A stretch of 64,000 nt of DNA, taken from positions 62,001-126,000 of the forward strand of contig NZ_QMEL01000003.1 of assembly GCF_003390885.1 (NCBI RefSeq), written 5' to 3'. The first letter of the stretch is position 1. Each line of letters begins with the position of its first letter. Positions 56,598 through 64,000 of this stretch are shown in pieces. The notes beneath the pieces are model-generated. The model saw nothing but the letters and a program-made list of their open reading frames with translations, had not been told where the DNA came from and did no database searches. This DNA is from Pelagibacterium sediminicola (GTDB lineage: Bacteria > Pseudomonadota > Alphaproteobacteria > Rhizobiales > Devosiaceae). A program made the translations under genes and the position numbers.

Positions 56598-57878
56598 ATG
56601 ACCGACACACTGTTCAGAGCTGGCGTCATACCCCCGAGCCCCCTTCGATTCTGGAGGCAAACACGTTTGCCTGCTCTCGGGTCGAAGGCGCTCGGAACAT
56701 GCGTCTGGATCTGGATTTTCTCCGGCGGCCTCATTTTTTTTGAGCCGTCCCTGTATGAATTTCTTTTCATGGCGGTGCTCTGTGTAGCCGCAATGGCACG
56801 GATGCCCCTGTTCGTATCGACGACACCGCTGTTCTTTCTTCTTTTTCCTTTCTCTGTTTCTGCGCTGATTGCCGGGCTGCAAGTGCGCTACGGCTCTCCA
56901 TTGGGCGGCTTTGTTTACATTGCGGTCACCATCTACCTGCTGCTCACCGCATTCTTTGTCGCCAACTTCATTGCCGGGGAGCCTGAACGGCACATCAAGA
57001 TCATTCGGCGGGCATATCTATGGATCGCCATGGTCTCTGCCACCATCGGGGTGCTCGCCTATCTGGGCCTGTTGCCGAGTGCCGATTTGTTTCTGCTCCA
57101 TGGCAGGGCCAGGGCAATGTTCAAGGATCCCAACGTCTATGGTCCCTTTCTCGTTCTGCCGGCGATGTTTCTGCTGCGAGATCTGTTTTTCGAGCAAAGA
57201 AGCCGTTTGCTAAACGGAGCGCTGCTTTTGATGCTGACCGTCGGTGTGTTTGTGAGTTTTTCGCGAGCGGCCTGGGGCCACCTCGCTGTCTCCGGTCTGC
57301 TGGTTTTTGCGATGTGCTTCTGGCTGGAAGCCAAGGCCGCATTCAAGGTGCGCATGCTGGTCCTTGCCTTGGTTGGGACGCTCGTGTTGGCCATTACATT
57401 TGTTGGCCTTCTATCGATCCCGGAAGTCGCCTCGCTCTTTGAGCAAAGAGCGAGCATGAGTCAGAGCTACGACACCGGCTCGACCGGTCGTTTTGGTCGC
57501 CAGGGTTATGCTTTTGATCTTGCCTTGACGCATCCTTGGGGATTGGGGCCCGGTGAATTCCGGCATTTGCGGATTCAGGAAGACCCGCATAACACCTATG
57601 TCAACGTCCTGCATGCCTATGGCTGGGGCGGCGGATTTTGCTATTATCTACTGGTGTTTTTCACGCTCTGGCGCGGGATCGTCGGAATGAAAAATCCGGC
57701 CATACGAGGTGCGCTGATTCCGGTGATGGCGGTATATGTTCCGTTGGTCATTCAAGCCGGCATCATCGATACAGATCATTGGCGCCACTATTTTCTGGTG
57801 GTTGGGCTTATCTGGGGCCTAACCGCAAACACCGCTATTTTCGGTTTACGGCTCCCCGTTCGCAGGCGTCTCAGGTGA
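56598..57878 (+). CDS. O-antigen ligase/polymerase-like membrane protein
   Basis: 426 residues with about 11-12 membrane helices. The Wzy_C-type features are the large periplasmic loop between late helices (SIPEVASLFEQRASMSQSYDTGSTGRFGRQGYAFDLALTHPWGLGPGEFRH...EDPHNTYVNVLHAYGWGGG), where the RxG and PHNxY..H motifs are typical of O-antigen ligase family enzymes, and the SFSRAAW segment before it. The DNA is visibly richer in A/T than the neighbourhood. Ribosome site is weak. Likely acts in surface polysaccharide assembly with the adjacent beta-helix protein. Confidence 0.83.
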   Translation: MTDTLFRAGVIPPSPLRFWRQTRLPALGSKALGTCVWIWIFSGGLIFFEPSLYEFLFMAVLCVAAMARMPLFVSTTPLFFLLFPFSVSALIAGLQVRYGSPLGGFVYIAVTIYLLLTAFFVANFIAGEPERHIKIIRRAYLWIAMVSATIGVLAYLGLLPSADLFLLHGRARAMFKDPNVYGPFLVLPAMFLLRDLFFEQRSRLLNGALLLMLTVGVFVSFSRAAWGHLAVSGLLVFAMCFWLEAKAAFKVRMLVLALVGTLVLAITFVGLLSIPEVASLFEQRASMSQSYDTGSTGRFGRQGYAFDLALTHPWGLGPGEFRHLRIQEDPHNTYVNVLHAYGWGGGFCYYLLVFFTLWRGIVGMKNPAIRGALIPVMAVYVPLVIQAGIIDTDHWRHYFLVVGLIWGLTANTAIFGLRLPVRRRLR

Positions 57879-57886
57879 CGTCCCCG

Positions 57887-58004
57887 ATTGCGGCGGGTTC
57901 GGCCTGAATCCCGGCAATGAATCCCGGGGTAACAAGCGGGCATGGGGCAGGTATCGGCCAAAATCACCAATGTCATTCCGGGACTCGTTCCCGGACTCCA
58001 GCGC
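57887..58004. repeat. Right 118-bp direct repeat flanking the polysaccharide genes
   Basis: Same-orientation partner of 54987-55104 (offset 2,900, gapless). Its palindromes are CCCGGC...ATGAATCCCGGGG (about 57910-57928) and TTCCGGG...CCCGGA. It begins 9 bases after the ligase-like stop codon. The rest of the 302-base gap to 58180 shows only a GTTTCCATCAAAAC fragment (58030-58043, reverse complement of 50355-50371) and nothing else I can interpret. Confidence 0.8.
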
Positions 58005-58180
58005 GATCCAACCCCAACCGCCGCGGCAGGCCGTTTCCATCAAAACCTGACACGATCTGGCGGGCCGGTTTTGGGCGCAAACGTGTGCGGTTTTCGATGG
58101 ATACGAAAGCAATGAGCAATGCGGGGTCAGCGCGCATTCAGGGCCGCTTGCCAGAGAGGCACGAGGTTCCGCGTAAATTG

Positions 58181-58882
58181 TCACGTCTCGCGGGGCGCAA
58201 GAAGGCGGTTGCGTGAGCCTGCTATGTGTTTGTGCATCGCGTCTCGTGCGGCAGCGATCTCTTGATTCAAAATGGCCTGATAAATAGCGTTATGTTCCAC
58301 GAAGACGTGTTGCAATCCATCGCCCGCGCTTTTGAGCGACAGTCCATGGAAGCGCATGCCGACTGCGATGTGGTCTTCGAGGGCCTGCATGGCCGTCGCG
58401 AAATACGGGTTGGCCGAGGCGTGCGCGATGCTGAGGTGGAACATGAAATCGGCGTCGGCGCGGTGCGCCTGCCGGTTGGTGGCGTCGCGCAAGAGGCTCA
58501 GCGCCGTCCTGATCTTGTGCAGCGCTTCCTCCGAGCGGCGCTCCGCCGCCATGGCGGCGGCTTCCGGCTCGATGGTCAGGCGGAAATCATAGCAGTGTTG
58601 CAGGTCTGACAGGTTCTGCATCTGCCCAAAACCCAGCGGCTCGCGGATGCCCTGTTCGCGCACGAAGCTGCCGGCGCCCCGGCGCGAGTAGATCAGCCCC
58701 TGATCGCGCAGGCGCTGCAAGGCATCGCGCACGACAGGGCGGGACACCTGAAATTCGGCGGCCAGCACGTGTTCGGTCGGCAACCGCTCGTCCACGCTAT
58801 ATGCGCCCGATTTGATGGCCTTTTGGATGCGCTCGAAAACCGTATCGGACAAACTGCGCCGCGCATTCAAACCATTGGACAT
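58181..58882 (-). CDS. GntR/FadR-family transcriptional regulator
   Basis: 233 residues: winged helix-turn-helix at about 10-75 (RLPTEHVLAAEFQVSRPVVRDALQRLRDQGLIYSRRGAGSFV) and a FCD-type ligand domain (FRLTIEPEAAAMAAERRSEEALHKIRTAL ... DADFMFHLSIAHASANPYFATAMQALEDHI ... HNAIYQAILNQEIAAARDAMHKHI). FadR-branch proteins sense carboxylic acids or sugar acids. The ATG at 58882 lies 4 bases after the kinase stop, so the regulator is the last gene of the transport operon and probably controls it. Confidence 0.92.
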   Translation of the reverse strand: MSNGLNARRSLSDTVFERIQKAIKSGAYSVDERLPTEHVLAAEFQVSRPVVRDALQRLRDQGLIYSRRGAGSFVREQGIREPLGFGQMQNLSDLQHCYDFRLTIEPEAAAMAAERRSEEALHKIRTALSLLRDATNRQAHRADADFMFHLSIAHASANPYFATAMQALEDHIAVGMRFHGLSLKSAGDGLQHVFVEHNAIYQAILNQEIAAARDAMHKHIAGSRNRLLAPRET

Positions 58883-58886
58883 GGAT

Positions 58887-59908
58887 TTATCTCCCAGCCT
58901 TCGATCCCCCTGCCCTGCCGACGATATCCAGCAGTGCACCCGGCGTGCCAAACCCGCCCGATTTGGTGATTAGCTTGAACGCCTTCGTCTGGGCAATAGG
59001 CAGGCCGGGCAGCGCTTCACCAAGAACCTCGAGAACGCCGATCCCGAGATACTCGAGAACCGTCTGGGCCGTCGCTCCGCCCGTGATCAGCACCAGCGCA
59101 TCTTCGAGCGGGGTGTTGCCGATGGTTTCGGCGAGCCGGCGCGCTACCTCCTGCGGATCGGAAGGCGTCTTCGCCTCCTGCGCCTGGATGACGGTCACGT
59201 CCCGCGCCTTGTCGATGGAGCGGCCGGCGTGGCCGCCGGGCGCGGGGATATGATCGACATCGGGATGCCCGCGCCGCAAATGCTCGACCTGCGCGAGCGT
59301 TATCGGGTCGCGCGAGCCCACGAGGATGATAATGCGTTTTGCGGAAACATCCGGCGCGGGAGCGGCATTTTCCGCCATATGCCCGGCCATGGCTTCGGCC
59401 AGCCCGCGCGCACCTACGGCAAGCGTGTCGGGGTGGGCGTAGAGCGCCTCCGCGATGTCGTCCTCGCTGGCGGTATCCGGGATGAGGGCGCGCCGGGCAT
59501 GATGCCCGAGTCTCTCGGCCACCGATATGGGCGTATCGATACCGAACCCGGCGAGCATGCCGTCCTTCACCGTTCGGCCAAAGGCAGGGATGGCCGGGAC
59601 GACGAGCGCCTTTTCAAACGCGATCGCATCCAGCTCCGCCTCGATATTTCCCTTCAAGCGGGAATCGACCTTCTTGACCATGGGCAGAGCGGGGAGTTGG
59701 CCAACCACCCGGCCCACCCGCTCCCGGGCCGCTTGAGGCTCGATCTCGCGGCTGTTGGTTGAAACGCCGAGCACATCGGGGCCGGTGGCAAGCGCATCGG
59801 CGAGCCATTCGGGCGATACGGCGACCACCGTCTTAAGGCCGCGTGTTGCGAAAGGCGCTGCCGTATCCAGAGCACCGGTCAGATCGTCGGCGATGATCGC
59901 CAGCCGCG

Positions 59909-59912
<4 letters not shown>
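58887..59912 (-). CDS. Four-carbon acid sugar kinase family protein (DUF1537)
   Basis: 341 residues with the DUF1537/Hrk family marks: IIADDLTGALDTAAPFATRGLKTVV at the N-terminus (ADDxTGA), VSTNSRE, the KKVDSRLKGN catalytic-type motif (KxDSTLRGN in relatives), and ITGGATAQTVLEYLG and LITKSGGFGTPGALLDIV at the C-terminus. Characterised members phosphorylate erythronate, threonate or related sugar acids, often with PdxA2 or an aldolase partner; none lies inside this window. Note SRLKGN rather than STLRGN. Overlaps the ABC ATPase stop by four bases. Confidence 0.9.
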
Positions 59913-61517
<1,605 letters not shown>

Positions 61518-61525
<8 letters not shown>

Positions 61526-62444
61526 CTGTAGACTTCCGGCTTTCGAGGCGCCAACGCTGCGCGGGGTCGAGAGCGACGCGCATCCAGTTGGAGAGCAGGT
61601 TGAGGGAAAGGGCGGTGATGACGATCATCAGCCCCGGCCAGAACGCCAGCCACCATGCGGTGTTGAGATAGGGGCGGCCCTGGCTGACCATCAGGCCCCA
61701 GGTGATGCTGGGCGGTTGGATGCCGATACCGAGGAACGAGAGCGAGGATTCGGCCAGCATGACGAAAGCGAAATCGAGGGTTGCGATGGTGATCAGCGTC
61801 GGGGCGATGACCGGCAGGATGTGACGCAGCACGATGCGGCGATGCGAGGCGCCCATCACGACGGCGGCCTGCACGAACATGCGCTCGCGCACTTCAAGCA
61901 CTTCGGCGCGGGTGGTGCGCAGATAGATCGGAATGCGGGTGATCGCCAGAACGAGGATCATGTTGGGGATCGAGGGCCCCAGTACATAGAGCACCACCAC
62001 CGCCAGCAGCAGCGAGGGGAAGGACATGATGACATCGGCCAGCCGCATGATGATTTGCGAGGCGGTCTTGCCCATATAGCCTGCGATGAGGCCAAAGAAC
62101 GCGCCGATGACGAGGGCCGTGGCCACCGCACCGGCGGCGACCGCCATGGTGCTTTGCGCGGCAACGATGAGGCGCGCAAGAATGGGCCGGCCCAGCGAAT
62201 CCCCGCCGAGCACGAAGATCCAGCCGCGCGACAGATCGAAGGGCGGGCTGTTGCGCCCGCGCAGGTTCTGGCTGGTGGCCAGATCGCCCAGAAGGGCCGG
62301 GCCGAAAATCGCAAAGGCCATGATGATCAGCAGGACAATGGCCGACACGAAGGCGAACTTGTCGCGCCAGAGCATGCCGAGCAGGGCGGATGCGCCCTTG
62401 TTCTGGTCCTGGGAAACCGGTTTTACAGCCGTGCTGTCGCTCAT
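61518..62444 (-). CDS. ABC transporter permease (DppC/OppC type)
   Basis: 308 residues, six helices expected. The N-terminal OppC_N segment ALLGMLWRDKFAFVSAIVLLIIMAFAIFGP precedes GGDSLGRPILARLIVAAQSTMAVAAGAVATALVIG and the binding-protein-dependent transport loop AAVVMGASHRRIVLRHILPVIAPTLIT (EAA-type motif). The long open frame upstream is a shadow of the first permease. It follows the DppB-like gene by 14 bases and overlaps the ATPase start. Confidence 0.93.
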
Positions 62445-62458
62445 CCGTCTTCTCCCGC

Positions 62459-63373
62459 CTACTGCCGAATGCGTGGATCGAGGATCGAATAGGCGATGTC
62501 GATCAGGATGTTCATGATGAAGATGGCGATTGCCGTCACGAGGATCGCGGCCATCACCACATTGAAGTCGCGTTGCAGGATGGAATCGATCATCAGCTTG
62601 CCGACGCCCGGAAAGCCGAAGATCGTCTCGACGATCACCGCGCCGTTCAAAAGCGCCGCCGCCTGATCGCCGATGACGGTGATGACCGGCAGCATGGCGT
62701 TGCGCAGGGTGTGGACGAAAATCAGCGGACCGTTCTTGACGCCCTTGGCGCGGGCCGTCTTGACGTAGGGCGCCGAGAGCGCCGAAAGCATCGAGCCGCG
62801 CACCACCTGCACGATCAGCCCGAAGGGGCGGATGAACAGGATGCCGACCGGCATGATCCAGTGCCACGGCGTGCCGACGCCCGAAGTGGGCAGCCATGCA
62901 AGATTGATCGCGAAAACGACGATCGCGACGATGGCGATCCAGAAGTCGGGCGCCGAGGCCCCGATGAGGGACACAACGGAAATCCCCCGGTCGATCACGC
63001 CGCCGACGTTGAAGGCCGCGATCGAGCCCAGGAAGATGGCCGCGACGATGACCAGCGCCATGGTGATGAGCGCCAGCGGCAGGGTCCAGGCATAGGCTTC
63101 GAGGACGATATCGATGGCCGGGCGGGCGCGGCGCAGGGACTCGCCGAAATCGAGATGCAGCACGTCCCGGATGTAAAGACCGAACTGTTCGAGGATGGGC
63201 CGGTCGAGCCCATGGAGCGCGCGGAACTGCTCCTTCATCTGCTCGGTCGCATCGATCGGCAGGAACAGGGCCGCCGGATCGCCGGTCAACCGCGAGAGGA
63301 AGAAGACCATCACCATCAGGACGCTCAGCGACAGCAGGCTCGCGATTGCTCTTTGTCCTACCAGTTTGATCAT
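62459..63373 (-). CDS. ABC transporter permease (DppB/OppB type)
   Basis: 304 residues. N-terminal helix with QRAIASLLSLSVLMVMVFFLSRLTGDPAALFLP, then the transport domain with the loop YVKTARAKGVKNGPLIFVHTLRNAMLPVITVIGDQAAALLNGAVIVETIFGFPGVGKLMIDSI, diagnostic of DppB/OppB. Forms the heterodimeric channel with the gene that follows. A GC-rich hairpin separates it from the binding-protein gene upstream. Confidence 0.94.
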   Translation of the reverse strand: MIKLVGQRAIASLLSLSVLMVMVFFLSRLTGDPAALFLPIDATEQMKEQFRALHGLDRPILEQFGLYIRDVLHLDFGESLRRARPAIDIVLEAYAWTLPLALITMALVIVAAIFLGSIAAFNVGGVIDRGISVVSLIGASAPDFWIAIVAIVVFAINLAWLPTSGVGTPWHWIMPVGILFIRPFGLIVQVVRGSMLSALSAPYVKTARAKGVKNGPLIFVHTLRNAMLPVITVIGDQAAALLNGAVIVETIFGFPGVGKLMIDSILQRDFNVVMAAILVTAIAIFIMNILIDIAYSILDPRIRQ

Positions 63374-63400
63374 TGCGGCACACCGATCATTTTATGGAAA

Positions 63401-63424
63401 GCGGCGCCGGACCTCCGGCGCCGC
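63401..63424 (-). promoter_or_regulatory. 10-bp perfect hairpin between binding protein and permease genes
   Basis: GCGGCGCCGG (63401-63410), loop ACCT on the plus strand, CCGGCGCCGC (63415-63424). Read on the minus strand it lies 23 bases after the binding-protein stop and 27 bases before the permease start, without a U tract. Such hairpins in ABC operons protect the binding-protein mRNA and reduce read-through into the permeases. Confidence 0.55.
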
Positions 63425-63447
63425 CAGGATTGCTGTTGGCCAGTTTG

Positions 63448-64000
63448 CTACTTGAAGCCGATTTCGGAAAGCTGAAGCTGCTGGTTGGTGGCGATGGTGG
63501 GCGTAAAGTCCAGCCGCTCGCCGACCCGGCTGTGGCCGACCATGTGGAACAGCAGCACATCGGCAACCGCTTCGTCATGGACATAGGCGAAGAGCTCGGA
63601 CCAGAGGGCATCACGCTCGGCGCCCGTCGCAGCGGTCGCCCGCTCGATCAGGTCATCCACTTCGGGAATGGCGATGCCCGACTGGGTCCCCTCGCTATGG
63701 TACTTGAAGTACATCGAAAAGACCGGATCGCCACGGCTGTTGTCGTGCTGGGCGAGGATCAGGTTCGTGCCCTCGCTTTCCGGGTAGGGCTTTGAGTAAT
63801 ACTGCTCGTGCTCGGCCACCTCGACCATACGCATGGAGGCGTTGAAGCCCGCATCGCTCAGCATCTGGGTCAGCGCCTCGGCCACTTCCGTCACGTTGGG
63901 GAAGTTTTCCGTCCGGGCGATGATCTCGACGGGCAGGGACACATCGACCCCATCGGCCTCGGCCTCCGCAAGCAGTTCACGCGCGAGGTCGGGATCGTAT
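63448..64000 (-). CDS. ABC transporter substrate-binding protein, family 5 (C-terminal part)
   Basis: The frame is open to the right edge, so the first part is missing; 183 residues remain. The visible YDPDLARELLAEAEADG, followed by a strand-helix pattern VEIIARTENFPNVTEVAEALTQMLSDAGFNASMRMVE and the tail EVDDLIERATAATGAERDALWSELFAYVHDEA, is the usual end of SBP_bac_5 (oligopeptide/sugar/nickel-binding) proteins. Ligand cannot be inferred from this part. It is the first gene in the window of the transporter-kinase-GntR operon. Confidence 0.92.
   Translation of the reverse strand, partial: YDPDLARELLAEAEADGVDVSLPVEIIARTENFPNVTEVAEALTQMLSDAGFNASMRMVEVAEHEQYYSKPYPESEGTNLILAQHDNSRGDPVFSMYFKYHSEGTQSGIAIPEVDDLIERATAATGAERDALWSELFAYVHDEAVADVLLFHMVGHSRVGERLDFTPTIATNQQLQLSEIGFK

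Overview
The window looks like chromosomal core DNA of a GC-rich alphaproteobacterium of the Rhizobiales (Hyphomicrobiales). Devosiaceae (Devosia/Pelagibacterium-like) is the best guess, by overall protein flavour rather than a search. Supporting signs are the block enolase-FtsB-PDH(E1a,E1b,E2)-Lpd-LipA-Coq10-like, a fused IspDF, DusB-NtrB-NtrC-NtrY-NtrX-Hfq-HflX-MazG in a row, a PDH E1 beta with its own lipoyl domain, an insert-less ProS, RNase J, and many start/stop overlaps (ATGA, TGATG, TTGA).

Layout. 1-4.5 kb: RNase J (3' end), DUF1467, a candidate small RNA on the minus strand, ProS and the LolC/LolD lipoprotein exporter. 4.5-7.2 kb (minus): MFS transporter, host-attachment (baeRF-like) protein and YihY. 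7.4-17.2 kb (plus): GyrA, LysE-family exporter, CoaD, two cyclophilins, QueA, Tgt, Pgi and Map. 17.4-28 kb (plus): PRC-barrel protein, enolase, FtsB, the complete pyruvate dehydrogenase set with an SGNH hydrolase and Lpd, GlsB-like protein, LipA and a Coq10/RatA-like protein. 28.1-29.8 kb (minus): IspDF and CinA. 30-39.2 kb (plus): DusB and the two nitrogen two-component systems, Hfq and HflX. 39.3-50 kb (minus): MazG; an operon Tmk-HolB-MetG-TatD-MBL hydrolase; RlpA and a D,D-carboxypeptidase; the 5-oxoprolinase genes PxpB-PxpC-PxpA. 50.1-51.7 kb: two small proteins and a patatin. 51.7-54.9 kb: a copper island (remnant of a multicopper oxidase, CopA-type ATPase, Tat-exported DUF411 protein). 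55-58 kb: a beta-helix protein and a divergent O-antigen-ligase-like gene between two ~118-bp direct repeats. 58.2-64 kb (minus): an oligopeptide-type ABC transporter, a four-carbon acid sugar kinase and a GntR regulator.

Most of the window is ordinary housekeeping DNA. Accessory character is concentrated at 51.7-64 kb. The observations most worth a second look are: a tRNA-guanine transglycosylase that has lost all four zinc ligands at gapless-aligned positions; a structured ~140-nt RNA candidate with promoter and intrinsic terminator; a carboxypeptidase with no normal start codon; an NtrX with no GAFTGA loop and no Walker B aspartate; the exact-spacing repeats around the polysaccharide pair; and palindromic repeat families in the intergenic gaps, one of which supplies the stop codon of a gene.

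Limits: everything was read by eye. Family names rest on motifs and remembered family features. Promoters and RNA structure are proposals.
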